In this document: piece by piece, positions 10,663 to 20,428 of the stretch | Position numbering within the stretch: the first letter of the stretch is position 1 | How the letters are laid out: each line of letters opens with the position of its first letter | Origin: Mariniflexile gromovii | GTDB taxonomy: Bacteria; Bacteroidota; Bacteroidia; Flavobacteriales; Flavobacteriaceae | Length of the DNA stretch: 64,000 nucleotides | Direction of reading: 5' to 3' | NCBI RefSeq assembly: GCF_017814435.1 | Contig: NZ_JAGJCB010000006.1 | Coordinates: 62,001-126,000 of the forward strand | Made by a program: the position numbers and the translations under genes | The notes under the pieces: model-generated | Seen by the model: only the letters and a program-made list of their open reading frames with translations | The model's database searches: none | Told to the model about the DNA's origin: nothing

Positions 10663-12240
10663 CTATTGAATCATCTTTTGATACATGTCCTCTGTTTGTT
10701 TTCTTAACTTCTTAAGAATATCGAGATGCTCTAGACTGTTCACCAAATTATGCTGTTCCATGGGGTCGTTATTTGTATCGTATAACTCCTCGATTCTTGG
10801 TGTATGTTCGTAGTAAACGATGTACTTCCAACGGTCTGTACGCACGCCTCTGCTACGGTATGATTTATTGGTATCTATAAGATTTTTATTGATGTCATCA
10901 ACCTCCTCACTATAACGTTTGCTGAACATGGCCGCCAAAAACAAGTCTTCCATAAAAACAGTATCGCGCCATTCGGACATATCTTGTGTTTGATACAACA
11001 CACCACTAATATCACGTCCTTGCATGCTTTTTGGTGGTTGTAACCCTGCCATGGATACAATAGTAGACGCCATATCAACTGAAGAAACTAGGGCATTTTC
11101 GCGACGTTTGCGTTTAGCTTCTGGCATACGTCCATCATAAGCAATAAGTGGTGCTTTTACAGATTCATCATACAACAAACATTTGTCGAATAAGCCATGC
11201 GACCCTTGAAAACGTCCGTTATCACTCGTATAGATAATAATGGTGTTTTCCAACAACCCTTTGGCTTTTAATTTCTCTACTAAAAAACCGACTTGTTCAT
11301 CGACGCTATAACCTTGCGTAGCGAAACGACGTACCAATTTTTGGTAAAGTTCGGGGGTTGATGATCTTTGACGATGTAAATAAACGCCACGGGCATTTTC
11401 TTTAACCACATCTGGAAGTACTGGATTATCGCCTTCAACCCAATTTCCCGGAACCGAAAAATCGTGGTCCTTAAACTGTTCAAAATGCGGCATGTACACA
11501 TCCTTGTTATTGTCGTGCTTCACCGCATAAAAACTAACCGATAAACAAAATGGCTGATTAGCAGGTTGCGTATCCAAAAAACGCATCATAGCTTCTCCAG
11601 TTCTCTTGGTCCTGCCTGAGTTTTGGCGTCCTTCTTTGTAAATATCCAGTAAAGCTTCATCATCTTCTGGCCAGATTACAAAATCTTTTCTATCATAAGT
11701 TTCACTTCCTGCAAAAAAATCGAAAACGCCTCCCATTTGATTTTTATAATAATGTTCTTTGGGTGTGCTTGGTCGTACGGCTTCTTCAGTAACCGTAAAT
11801 CCTACTTTGCCAATAAAACCTGTGCGATACCCGGCGTTTTTAAGGATTGCAGGGTAACTTTTGGAAAAATCTACTTGTGATAATGTATAATCATCAGGTG
11901 CCACAAACCCCACTTTGTGGTTTGAATTATACCGACCCGTCATCATCGTTACACGACTGGGCATACAAATAGCTACGGCATAAAAAGCCTTATCGAATAT
12001 CACACCTTGTTCTGCCAACTTATCGATGTTGGGTGTATTGAATTCCGGTTTGCCATAACAACCCATATTATCCCAACGTTGGTCGTCAGTCATTAAAAAG
12101 ATGATATTGGGTTTTGTAGTGTCACTTACCGAAATTTCTTTAGTTTGTGTTGTTTTTGATTTACAACCAATTGATAATAGCATTGAAATGAAAGAAAAAA
12201 GGATGAAGATTTTTTTTGGATTTGTATCTTTTATAATCAT
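10663..12240 (-). CDS. S1 sulfatase (formylglycine type, CMPSR)
   Basis: 525 residues, lipoprotein signal ending in LLSIGC (Cys 26). The alkaline-phosphatase-like sulfatase fold is shown by TDDQRWDN (51-58, metal-binding Asp pair) and the formylglycine motif C-M-P-S-R at 92-96, followed by TGR. Further family residues include GFIGKVG and the late YTSDNGRFQGSHG block with Asp-Asn and His. The Cys must be oxidised by a maturation enzyme (not in this window). It would remove sulfate esters from the sugar chain in the periplasm. It lies 20 bp after the esterase at 12261. The chimeric pseudogene follows 41 bp downstream. The exact sulfate position cannot be read from sequence alone. Confidence 0.93.
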   Translation of the reverse strand: MIIKDTNPKKIFILFSFISMLLSIGCKSKTTQTKEISVSDTTKPNIIFLMTDDQRWDNMGCYGKPEFNTPNIDKLAEQGVIFDKAFYAVAICMPSRVTMMTGRYNSNHKVGFVAPDDYTLSQVDFSKSYPAILKNAGYRTGFIGKVGFTVTEEAVRPSTPKEHYYKNQMGGVFDFFAGSETYDRKDFVIWPEDDEALLDIYKEGRQNSGRTKRTGEAMMRFLDTQPANQPFCLSVSFYAVKHDNNKDVYMPHFEQFKDHDFSVPGNWVEGDNPVLPDVVKENARGVYLHRQRSSTPELYQKLVRRFATQGYSVDEQVGFLVEKLKAKGLLENTIIIYTSDNGRFQGSHGLFDKCLLYDESVKAPLIAYDGRMPEAKRKRRENALVSSVDMASTIVSMAGLQPPKSMQGRDISGVLYQTQDMSEWRDTVFMEDLFLAAMFSKRYSEEVDDINKNLIDTNKSYRSRGVRTDRWKYIVYYEHTPRIEELYDTNNDPMEQHNLVNSLEHLDILKKLRKQTEDMYQKMIQ

Positions 12241-12260
12241 AATATTATCTTTATTGGTAA

Positions 12261-13835
12261 CTAATTACTGGTTTTTAATATGGAGGCTGGCAAGCCTTCT
12301 TTATTATATAAATTAGCACCTTCTGGATTTGAAGACCAAGCATAACGAACCTCTATAGGATTTGATATCTCATTATGCCAAACCTCCACTTTATTTTTAT
12401 CAATAATTTGAGCTTTTGCCCATTTCCACACACCGCTTTCATCACAAATTTGAAAACGTTTTAATGGTTCGTTTACTGGAACAGTGGGTTCTAACAGATG
12501 TTTTTTTCCAACCATTAAACCAGAGCCTACATGGTTGAACTCAATAATTATTTTATTGTTCTTTATTTCTGAACTTTTATACAAGGGACCACTGCAAACA
12601 ATATCTTTATTATAGGCTTGTTTTAAAGCCCATAAAGACAGTCGTTTTCCAGCATCAACCTTGTTTTTTGGGTGAATAGCTTTAGATTCACCAATATCGT
12701 TAAGTACTGCTAAACCTGTGTTAGGAAGCTCTAGGATTTGACTTTGCCCATATGAAACCAATGCCCAGCCATCCTCATCACCAACAGGCATTTCGTTGGC
12801 TTTTCTATAATTAGCTAATTGACATGTATAAAAATAAAATGTTTCTTGCCCCCAAGCTGCTCTCCAATTTTCTATCATAGATTGAAGACGTACACCATAC
12901 TGTTCTGCTAATTCACTAGAATTACTTTCTCCTTGATACCACAAAGCGCCTTTAACGGCATAGGGTATTAAAGGATGTATCATTGCATTGTACAAAGTTG
13001 CTGGCACTTGTTTATCTTTTGCTGGATGTACTTGTTTTACACCTTTTCTATTTACCAAACCTTCTTCCCAAGAAGCTAATCGTTTTTGGTAATCGGCTAT
13101 TTCATTATTGTAGTAGACCGCAAAAGTTTCATTAGATTTATACGCACTAATGGGCATCCAAGGCTCTATTTTAGTACCCCCAAAATTACAACTTATTATG
13201 GCCACTGGAACCTGTAATTTTTCACGTAATTCACGCCCGAAGAAATAAGCGGTTCCTGAAAATTCATTGACTTGCCCGGGAACGGCTTTAGACCACTCCC
13301 CTGTACCCTGCGTTTTTTCTTTGAAAACACTAAAATCTTGACCTACTTTAAACTGGCGAAATAAAGGATCATTTGCTGTTGCTGCTTCTTTTCGTAAATA
13401 TTCAGCAATTGGTTCGTATTTAGGTTCTACAGCTTCTCCTATTAACATCCTAAAAGAACGGTACATATTAGATTGTCCGCTACAAAGCCAAACTTCACCA
13501 ACCAAAACATCTACAAACTTTAAAGTAGTTACTTCATTTTTATATTGAGCAGTAATGGATAAAATTCGTGATTCACTTGATGCGTCTAAAGCATCTAAAT
13601 CAACACGCCAATTGCCTTGCGTATCTGCTTTTATTTCCTTTTTTTGTTCAGCAAATAAAACTTCAATTATCGCATTAGCTTCTGTAGTTCCCCAAATGGG
13701 CACTTTTTGACCTTGTTGTAAAACCATGCCATTAGAAAAAATACTAGGCAAATCTATTTCTAAAGCAAAAGCAGTATTGAAAATCAATATGCAAAAAACT
13801 ACAAAGCTCAATTTTAATTTTATACTGTTCATCAT
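12261..13835 (-). CDS. Sialate O-acetylesterase-like SGNH esterase
   Basis: 524 residues, Sec signal peptide (1-25, FALE). The protein begins with a small beta-domain (LPSIFSNGMVLQQ at 29-41, then PIWG), typical of the SASA/sialate-O-acetylesterase family. The nucleophile block WLCSGQSNM follows (Ser about 122), then NFGGTKIEPW and GALWYQGESN. The late catalytic Asp/His region is GESKAIHPKNK. Such Bacteroidota enzymes deacetylate many plant and algal glycans and are not limited to sialic acid. With six other esterases in this window the likely role is removal of O-acetyl groups before glycosidases act. It is 21 bp downstream of the GH172 gene, in the same operon. Confidence 0.88.
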   Translation of the reverse strand: MMNSIKLKLSFVVFCILIFNTAFALEIDLPSIFSNGMVLQQGQKVPIWGTTEANAIIEVLFAEQKKEIKADTQGNWRVDLDALDASSESRILSITAQYKNEVTTLKFVDVLVGEVWLCSGQSNMYRSFRMLIGEAVEPKYEPIAEYLRKEAATANDPLFRQFKVGQDFSVFKEKTQGTGEWSKAVPGQVNEFSGTAYFFGRELREKLQVPVAIISCNFGGTKIEPWMPISAYKSNETFAVYYNNEIADYQKRLASWEEGLVNRKGVKQVHPAKDKQVPATLYNAMIHPLIPYAVKGALWYQGESNSSELAEQYGVRLQSMIENWRAAWGQETFYFYTCQLANYRKANEMPVGDEDGWALVSYGQSQILELPNTGLAVLNDIGESKAIHPKNKVDAGKRLSLWALKQAYNKDIVCSGPLYKSSEIKNNKIIIEFNHVGSGLMVGKKHLLEPTVPVNEPLKRFQICDESGVWKWAKAQIIDKNKVEVWHNEISNPIEVRYAWSSNPEGANLYNKEGLPASILKTSN

Positions 13836-13856
13836 ATACTATTACGGCAAATACGA

Positions 13857-15485
13857 TTAATTTTTAGGGAAATCTTTTGGTAAAGGGGGTACGTTTAAAA
13901 CTTCCTTTTCGTCTGGAATTCTGTTTGATGTAGTTTGTTTATAACCATACCAATACATGCCCACGCCATAGCCCATTTCGCAATCGGTCCAACTCCAGAT
14001 TTCCATATCCAGTTGCAAGGAGCTGCTAAAAGGCATAATATCCAACGATCGGGTTCGGGTTTCTGTACTATAACCTAAGGTGTTTTTTTCTTTGGTTGTT
14101 TTACGGTTTAACTTATTATAAATATAAGCATGAGGTTGTGCATGAAAAGGATGCTCATAGAATTCGGTACTTCTACCTCCCCAAGAATATGCGTAATAAT
14201 CTTCGGTACCTGTTCCGAAAATAGATGGAAAATCTTCGCCATCTACCCAAATTTTTTCGTCACCTTCACCCCACCATTTTGTAACAGGATTCATAACAGT
14301 CAATGCATCACCCACATAAACACCTTTTCCTTTAAGTGTTACATAATTCCAATCGAAAAATGGTCTGGTAGCAACTGGATATTGTCCACGCCATGCCGCA
14401 TTAAAATACATACTGTCATCATCCCATTTCCAATCGCCTACAATTGCCTTTAAATCTACCTGCACAGCTTTTTTTCCTAAGTTAACTACAGAGATTTTTC
14501 CGGATTTTTGATAAGGCATCGGCCATCTGCAAGTCATAGTTCCATCTTCACTTACGGCAATATGCCATCCTTGGTGCGGATTTAATCCAATACCACTACC
14601 AAAAAAATCGCCAACAGGCGTCCAGACTGTTTGTTCTCCATCAAATTCAATTTTCAAAACAACCGAACGTGTTACCTCTATGTTATTATAATCTTTTAAC
14701 TTTAAGTTCAATTCTTTAATGGCTGCATTTCCTTCTGGCAATTCAATGGATTTTTCTTTTTTAGAACCCAATTTGGCTGAGAACGCCACTTGAGTTCCTT
14801 CTACAGTCTTTTTAGGCTCTAACAATAATTTCCCGATTTTTTTGATTAAAGGTACTGCTTTGGTAAAATCTTCATTTGTGAAGGTTTTTATAGGCGTATA
14901 ATCTTCGTAAACCCTGTATGTAAATTGATAGAAGAAAGGTCTTTCAGTAGTTGTTATTTTACAACTTTTAGCATACGGAATGGGGAAAAACGACACCGCA
15001 GAACGCAACGATTGATGCGCTAACGGAAACGGAATTTCCCCAGTTCCGTCAAGCAACCCTAACATATTGCCTTCCAAAACTGGCTCGTCGTTGCCATCTA
15101 AATATATTTTAATTTGAATATCGGTATTCGGTTTATCGGCGCTTAAAAAAGGCATCCACGTACGTACTATGGCACCTGGCCCCACATGATCCATTAATAC
15201 CCATTCTTTTTCTCCGTTTTTTTCCTCGGTTCTAATAAAATTGTGGTCGGTATCTTTCGAATTGAAATCATGATTATTAAACCAACCCGCAGTATCAGCA
15301 GGCATTATAGACGCTCTGTTATAGCTACTTTCTTGTTTTAACCTGAAATTTGTTTTGGGAAAACGTGCTACAGCATCTCTATCAACCATGTCGTTTAATA
15401 AAGATTCCATGGTAATTTTTTCTGCATTTTGAGCGGACGCCAAAAATGTATAAACTAAAAAAATACTGCTTAAGGTTGATTTCAT
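13857..15485 (-). CDS. GH172 (DUF2961) glycosidase
   Basis: 542 residues, Sec signal (1-18, LASAQ). The whole protein matches the DUF2961 family, recognised by the block GTGTEDYYAYSWGG near 438-451, VGPGAIVRTWMPF near 96-108, and the end GMYWYGYK. DUF2961 proteins are now GH172, which includes alpha-D-fructofuranosidase and alpha-D-arabinofuranosidase activities and works through two jelly-roll-like domains in a multimer. Glu in GTGTEDYY is one of the family's conserved acids. Here it probably cuts a furanosyl or other rare side-chain linkage; its substrate in an algal glycan is open. It is 10 bp after the double esterase 15496-17460. Confidence 0.85.
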   Translation of the reverse strand: MKSTLSSIFLVYTFLASAQNAEKITMESLLNDMVDRDAVARFPKTNFRLKQESSYNRASIMPADTAGWFNNHDFNSKDTDHNFIRTEEKNGEKEWVLMDHVGPGAIVRTWMPFLSADKPNTDIQIKIYLDGNDEPVLEGNMLGLLDGTGEIPFPLAHQSLRSAVSFFPIPYAKSCKITTTERPFFYQFTYRVYEDYTPIKTFTNEDFTKAVPLIKKIGKLLLEPKKTVEGTQVAFSAKLGSKKEKSIELPEGNAAIKELNLKLKDYNNIEVTRSVVLKIEFDGEQTVWTPVGDFFGSGIGLNPHQGWHIAVSEDGTMTCRWPMPYQKSGKISVVNLGKKAVQVDLKAIVGDWKWDDDSMYFNAAWRGQYPVATRPFFDWNYVTLKGKGVYVGDALTVMNPVTKWWGEGDEKIWVDGEDFPSIFGTGTEDYYAYSWGGRSTEFYEHPFHAQPHAYIYNKLNRKTTKEKNTLGYSTETRTRSLDIMPFSSSLQLDMEIWSWTDCEMGYGVGMYWYGYKQTTSNRIPDEKEVLNVPPLPKDFPKN

Positions 15486-15495
15486 ATGTAATTCA

Positions 15496-17460
15496 TTATT
15501 GATTTATGTAGACATAGCGTATTCTACAAGCATGCCCCAAACTTTGTGGATCTTTCTCATCAGTAATTCTAATTTCTAGTTGATGTTTTTTATTATTTAA
15601 ACCGCTTGCCAATGTAAAATACCATGGTATGTGTAATGATTTACTCCATTTCAAAAAAAGATTTTGCTTTTGCCATACACCCTTATCTAAGCGGTATTCA
15701 ATAATTCCCGCATCTTGCCCAGCGGCTACTGCAATACCCACTGTATTTCCTTCGAATGTTAAATTTATTGTTCTTCCAGGAGTTTCACTTATTAGCATAG
15801 GAACATTAACATAATTAGCTCTGGTTCCTTTACCGTCATGGGGATTCCAAGAAGGATCTATTTTCCAACCTTTTTTTAATTTAATATCTTTAACATCTAA
15901 TAGAATACCATTTTCATAGCTAAATTCATCTAAGGGAATAGGTAAATTATGAGCTGTTAATTTATCATCATTATCCAGTTGACCTATAAAGGCATTATCT
16001 AAAAACTGAATCATAGAGTGTGCATAAATCCCTTGACCAAAAGGGGAAGGATGTAAGTTTTTAAAATCATCTTTCCATGTAAATTCGCCATGATCAATTC
16101 TTTCGGTAACTTCCTGTGCTAAGTTAATGGTTGGAATACTATAATGCTCGGCAACTTTATTGTGATTTTTAATAACTTCGGGTTCTTTTCCCGCTCGGTA
16201 GTCCTGCATTATATCTGGATCTACAAAATGCATCATGACGATATCTACCAGTGGATTGGCTTTTCGTGAATGACGAACAATACCTTCCATGCCCCTTATT
16301 TGTTGGGTTGCTGTGTTGCCATTAGTAGCGTCGTTCACAGCGGCTTCTTCAAACAACAAGTCAATTTTCCCTTTAGACAGTACATCTCTTTCTAATCTGA
16401 ACGCCCCAGGAGTTGTTCCCATTGAAGGAATGCCTGCTGCTATAAATTCGAATTCGGTTTCAGGAAATTTATTTTTTAAGTAGTTACAAACACTATCGCG
16501 CCACCCTCTATTGTAGGTAATAGACCCTCCAAGAAAAGCCACACGTCCTTTTTTATGACGCTGAAATTGTATTTGACTATTCTGTAAGCCGCTTCGCATT
16601 TGATGGTAATTCGAAGAATTTAGTGGTCCATTTTTGGTACTATGATGAATGATGAAATCAACTACCATATCAGGATCATCAATTTCATAATGATGCCCAT
16701 TGGATCTTTGTATTCCCGAACTACAAGCAGACACCGTTGCAGTTCCTCCTAATCGGATGTAATTGTTAATAAGCTTTAATGAGTTTTCTTCAGGCGGTAC
16801 TACACCATCCTTTAAACTCACAGTATGCAAAATGGGCACTCTTGCTTTTGCCAATACGTCCAAATTATCAATGGGGTTATTTTTGTATGCTTTGGCTTCC
16901 TCATCATTTTTAAAGCCGTATTCAGCTTTTAAAACCTCCCAATCTTTTTTGCTTCCTTCACTTATACCATAACCTGCTGGCCAACTTTTAAAGTCGCACA
17001 CTACAGCATCGGCATAAATACAGGCTACTTTTTCAGCATTTTCTTTTGCCCAATTGTAAATAAATAAACCACCACGACTATGTCCATGTAAAGCCACTTT
17101 GGCTTGTAATTTATATGTAGTCGTAAGATACTTATAAAAATCATTCCAGACAGTTACCGCTTTAGGACTTCCAAACTGATTATTAGTATTTATATAAGCA
17201 ATGTGAAACCCTTTAGCTAAAAGCGTGCTGTCTATTTCGGCATGATAATCAGGGAATCGTGCTCGCCAAACCCAAGGATTACCTGGTGACGGTTTTTTAG
17301 GTAGTGTTAAAGATGCTTCTTTACCCTCAAATTTAAAGTTAATGTGTTCAAAACTTTTCCATGTAGTTTTAAATGTTTCATCAAATTTATTTTGTGAAAT
17401 ACCAACTGAAAAAGTAAATAATGCTATGAAAAGCACTAAAAACTGGCCTTTATTTTTCAT
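15496..17460 (-). CDS. Double-domain esterase: alpha/beta hydrolase plus SGNH hydrolase
   Basis: 654 residues, Sec signal (1-22). The N-terminal part (about 40-275) is an alpha/beta hydrolase with the nucleophile elbow GHSRGG (Ser 128), an acid region LKDGVVPPEE and a late His in GHHYEIDDPD. A second hydrolase begins near 305: FLGGSITYN (Ser 313) is block I of an SGNH/GDSL esterase, followed by IPSMGTTPGA, VNDATNG (block III) and HPSPFGQ (block V, Asp/His region). The last ~130 residues look like a beta-sandwich. Two unrelated serine esterases in one chain suggest removal of two ester groups or acetyl groups at two positions. Its start overlaps the end of 17450-19120 by 11 bp, so translation is probably coupled. 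Confidence 0.9.
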   Translation of the reverse strand: MKNKGQFLVLFIALFTFSVGISQNKFDETFKTTWKSFEHINFKFEGKEASLTLPKKPSPGNPWVWRARFPDYHAEIDSTLLAKGFHIAYINTNNQFGSPKAVTVWNDFYKYLTTTYKLQAKVALHGHSRGGLFIYNWAKENAEKVACIYADAVVCDFKSWPAGYGISEGSKKDWEVLKAEYGFKNDEEAKAYKNNPIDNLDVLAKARVPILHTVSLKDGVVPPEENSLKLINNYIRLGGTATVSACSSGIQRSNGHHYEIDDPDMVVDFIIHHSTKNGPLNSSNYHQMRSGLQNSQIQFQRHKKGRVAFLGGSITYNRGWRDSVCNYLKNKFPETEFEFIAAGIPSMGTTPGAFRLERDVLSKGKIDLLFEEAAVNDATNGNTATQQIRGMEGIVRHSRKANPLVDIVMMHFVDPDIMQDYRAGKEPEVIKNHNKVAEHYSIPTINLAQEVTERIDHGEFTWKDDFKNLHPSPFGQGIYAHSMIQFLDNAFIGQLDNDDKLTAHNLPIPLDEFSYENGILLDVKDIKLKKGWKIDPSWNPHDGKGTRANYVNVPMLISETPGRTINLTFEGNTVGIAVAAGQDAGIIEYRLDKGVWQKQNLFLKWSKSLHIPWYFTLASGLNNKKHQLEIRITDEKDPQSLGHACRIRYVYINQ

Positions 17461-19120
17461 TTAAATATTTTTTTAATTCGTTTACTTTTTTATGGGCGTT
17501 ATTCGCTATATGGCGATTATAGTCCTGTGTATATAGAGTTGCTATTGTTTGATAATCACTTGAAAGTTTGTTATAATTTTCCCAAGCTTTATCATACCTT
17601 TTAATCCATTTTAGAACAGCTTTGTTATTACCTTTTGATTCTGCGTCAGATATATATACAAGTATTCTGTAAATTTCATACAGCCTTAAGCCATATTTTG
17701 CTGAACCTACGGCATGATCATTAGCCCCTTCACTACCCCAATCTATTGATTTGGCTAGTTTAACTATAGTCTTCCATTGGGCTACTGCTTCATCTTTTTG
17801 AAATAGGTTTCTTTTGCTAGCCACTTCATCTTTTACTCCTGCAGGCCATGCAATTCCTTGATCACGCGTCCACCAAGGATTCATATCTCTATATGTACTA
17901 TTGCGACCCCTTACTATGGCTTGGGCAGATAACAAGCATAACTCTCTAAACTTGGTAACATCTTTTTCTTTTAAATTCAAACGTTCTATAGCATATCGTT
18001 TAAAAACGGTTTCCTCTGTTTGAGTAATATCTTTAGCCCATTGTGCCATGACCCAAGCATTTAAATCGCACCACATTTCATTTTTAATGTAAGGTCCATC
18101 CCAGCCACCACCACGTGACCAAGTCCAAATACCGGCATATAATTCTGGTCTTTCTTCAACAAATTCTCGTATACTTTTTATACGATCTTTTGGCATATTG
18201 AAATGCTCTTCAAATCCTTCAATAACACCATTAGCGATATAGTTAGGATATGCGCCTTTTCCTTCGTATTCGCGAGCTGACTGCACTTCTATAATTTGTT
18301 TGTGACGCCCTTGCCCAATTACTTTACTAAACGCATTGGCACGATGAAAATCGCCTTCACAATGTTTTACACTAATTGTTAGATTTTTATGAGGTTCTAT
18401 AGATTCACTCACTTTCATATACGCATCCAAATCTACGTCAAAAGCACCCCAAGTTCTAAAAATCAGTTGCTTATTTCTCTTTTGACAAATCTCTTCTTTT
18501 AAAATCTGAATTAAAGGAATAATTGTTTTTTCCGGACTTTTCTTATTAGTAATAGAACCTAAATGAAAAGGAGCATCATGTAAATATGTTTCGCCTATTC
18601 GAACCACCAAACCATCTAAATCTGGAAACTGATCGAACATCTCATTAATTTGAATTCGAATGAATTTTTCTGTTAAAGGATGATTTAGGTCTCCAAATGT
18701 TTCTTGCATTCCAAATATTTCTATTAATCGTTTGGGAAACAGTACTAAATCGGACATAGCATATATTGCCAAATTTGATGCTTTACATGCTTTATGCATT
18801 TCTCTTATTTGTGTTGCCTTTTGATCTACCCAATTTCTATCTTCAGAACCTTTTGGCAAAATATTTTCATTTATAGATTCCCAAGTAATTGCTAAGGCTG
18901 GAGATTCAAAAAGAAAATACACCTTACCGTTGTATCCCATTTCTTTTATGGTAAGCGGATTATTATAAACCGTTTGATAGGGTAATTCTCCTGGATTATG
19001 ATGTACCATGTCCAATATTAATGGTTTTGGTATTGGTATACTATTCTGTGCATCCAATTTTATTCCCAAAAAAGAAATTGATAATAATGTTAAATACGTT
19101 GTAATAATTAATTTGTTCAT
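17450..19120 (-). CDS. Unassigned secreted TIM-barrel-like enzyme (GH67-like features)
   Basis: The frame is open to 19210, but the ATG at 19120 starts a good signal peptide (MNKLIITTYL, cleaved after LDAQ), so I choose it; length 556 residues. The body alternates strand and helix as in a TIM barrel: LILDMVHHNP, VYFLFES, DGLVVRIGETY, LIFRTWGAFD, LTISVKHCEGDFHR, IIEVQSAREYEGKG and WTWSRGGGW. The E-x-Q-x-x-R-E-Y block and the long helical C-terminal domain remind me of family 67 alpha-glucuronidases, which would fit a uronic-acid-containing glycan, but this is weak and I give no family. Conserved-looking acids are Glu in RIGETY and Glu in EVQSAREYEG. It overlaps the esterase gene by 11 bp. Confidence 0.8.
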   Translation of the reverse strand: MNKLIITTYLTLLSISFLGIKLDAQNSIPIPKPLILDMVHHNPGELPYQTVYNNPLTIKEMGYNGKVYFLFESPALAITWESINENILPKGSEDRNWVDQKATQIREMHKACKASNLAIYAMSDLVLFPKRLIEIFGMQETFGDLNHPLTEKFIRIQINEMFDQFPDLDGLVVRIGETYLHDAPFHLGSITNKKSPEKTIIPLIQILKEEICQKRNKQLIFRTWGAFDVDLDAYMKVSESIEPHKNLTISVKHCEGDFHRANAFSKVIGQGRHKQIIEVQSAREYEGKGAYPNYIANGVIEGFEEHFNMPKDRIKSIREFVEERPELYAGIWTWSRGGGWDGPYIKNEMWCDLNAWVMAQWAKDITQTEETVFKRYAIERLNLKEKDVTKFRELCLLSAQAIVRGRNSTYRDMNPWWTRDQGIAWPAGVKDEVASKRNLFQKDEAVAQWKTIVKLAKSIDWGSEGANDHAVGSAKYGLRLYEIYRILVYISDAESKGNNKAVLKWIKRYDKAWENYNKLSSDYQTIATLYTQDYNRHIANNAHKKVNELKKYLNEK

Positions 19121-19270
19121 ATATAAAAGTTTGTTAATGAAAACCAATAGAGTACTCTTTATTATTTTGTGATTTAACTCTATAGTATCAAATAAACTTA
19201 AATATTTCAATACATTTACTTTGATAAATTCGACTAATAACTTCTGTACTTCGATATTTAACCAAATTTC

Positions 19271-19483
19271 TTATTGACTATTATGGCCGAATAAAATTAT
19301 TTCATCTCCAATTTTTGTTTGTATTTCATATAAATAAGATGTTTTTAAAGACAAGTTTTTTAATTGTAGAGATTCAGATACCAAAGGCTTTTTAATTTAC
19401 TGAGCTTGACAAAATGGATTTCGATTTTTAGGACAACACAAAACCACCAATACAATCAAAATGAATAATGTATCATTTTTCAT
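19271..19483 (-). pseudogene. Remnant gene: signal peptide joined to a GH95-like C-terminal tail
   Basis: In the 300-bp space between 19120 and 19517 the minus strand starts at 19483 with an ATG and a signal-peptide-like stretch (MKNDTLFILIVLVVLCC), reaches FCQAQ and then a TAA. In frame after the stop it reads KKPLVSESLQLKN, then SYLYEIQTKIGDEIILF, ending at TAA 19273. That tail clearly resembles the last residues of the GH95 at 20429-22924 ([14 protein letters not shown] ... [16 protein letters not shown]). I infer a GH95-like gene reduced to its two ends by internal deletion. The 150 bp between 19120 and 19271 hold nothing I recognise. Confidence 0.5.
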
Positions 19484-19516
19484 TAAAAATCAATTTATTT
19501 TTCAAAAGCCATCCAT

Positions 19517-20425
19517 TTAATATCGTTTTAACCAAGCTTCCAATCGCTCTGTCCAAGTAGATAGATAGGCGTTATCGCGTGCTAAGGCGTAGCCATGCCA
19601 CCCCATAGGATATAGATGCATTTCAGCCTCAACTTTGTTATTCAGTAATGCCTCGTAATACTTAAGTGAGTTCTGTACTGGAACCCCCGTATCGTCTGTT
19701 GAATGCATGATAAATGCAGGTGGTGTTTCTGTATTTACATGCAACTCGCTTGAAAAATGTTGGATTAATTTTTCATCTAAATTATTGTTTAACAAGCGTC
19801 TTCTTGAGCCAGGGTCTGTAAAATCATCTTTAAAAGTTATAACAGGATAGACTAAAACCGAAAAATCCGGTCTTGCACTCAATAAATCAATACCATCAGT
19901 TGGTTCTGCATATTTTTCATTGTAATGAACAGCAAGTGTTGCCGCCAAATGCCCACCTGCAGAAAACCCCATTATACCGATTCTTGAGGAATCTATCCCC
20001 CATTCTTTGGCATGATGTCTAGTTAAACGAACTGCCCGTTGCGCATCTAATATAGGCGATTTATATGAAACGATATTTGATTTTGAATGAGGCAAACGGT
20101 ATTTTAAAACCACTGCTACAATGCCCTGTGAATTTAACCATTTGGCAATATCGGTACCTTCCCAATCCCAATTCATTATGGCATATCCACCTCCTGGACA
20201 AATAATCACTGCTTGTCCATTCCTTATTTTTTCTGATGGTATAAAAACTTCAACACCTGGCTTTTTTACATTTCTAATCTTTAAAACACCTTCCTGAACC
20301 CTAATTTCTCCCTCTCCAGTTTCCTGATAATTTGGAACAGTATCACTCCACAAGGGTAATTCTAAATGCTGAGCTGCACCTGAAAAACTTATTTGAACCA
20401 AAAGAAAAAATAAAATTGTTCTCAT
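19517..20425 (-). CDS. Alpha/beta hydrolase (acetyl-xylan-esterase-like)
   Basis: 302 residues, Sec signal (1-19, SGAAQ). Alpha/beta-hydrolase esterase of the BD-FAE / acetyl-esterase group: oxyanion-hole motif CPGGGYAIMNW (76-86), nucleophile elbow GFSAGGH (Ser 155), Asp in STDDTGVPV and His in GWHGYAL near the end. Such enzymes act as small-substrate acetyl or acyl esterases in the periplasm. The start lies 3 bp after the stop of the GH95 gene, so they are tightly linked in one operon, which suggests deacetylation of the same oligosaccharide. Two further esterases of this fold (24614-25573 and 42897-43766) are distant paralogues. Confidence 0.9.
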   Translation of the reverse strand: MRTILFFLLVQISFSGAAQHLELPLWSDTVPNYQETGEGEIRVQEGVLKIRNVKKPGVEVFIPSEKIRNGQAVIICPGGGYAIMNWDWEGTDIAKWLNSQGIVAVVLKYRLPHSKSNIVSYKSPILDAQRAVRLTRHHAKEWGIDSSRIGIMGFSAGGHLAATLAVHYNEKYAEPTDGIDLLSARPDFSVLVYPVITFKDDFTDPGSRRRLLNNNLDEKLIQHFSSELHVNTETPPAFIMHSTDDTGVPVQNSLKYYEALLNNKVEAEMHLYPMGWHGYALARDNAYLSTWTERLEAWLKRY

Positions 20426-20428
20426 CTA

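Noticed and set aside
17450-19210. Start codon at 19210 for the unassigned barrel enzyme
   Set aside because: The extra 30 residues precede a clean signal peptide that starts at 19120, so the longer form would bury it.
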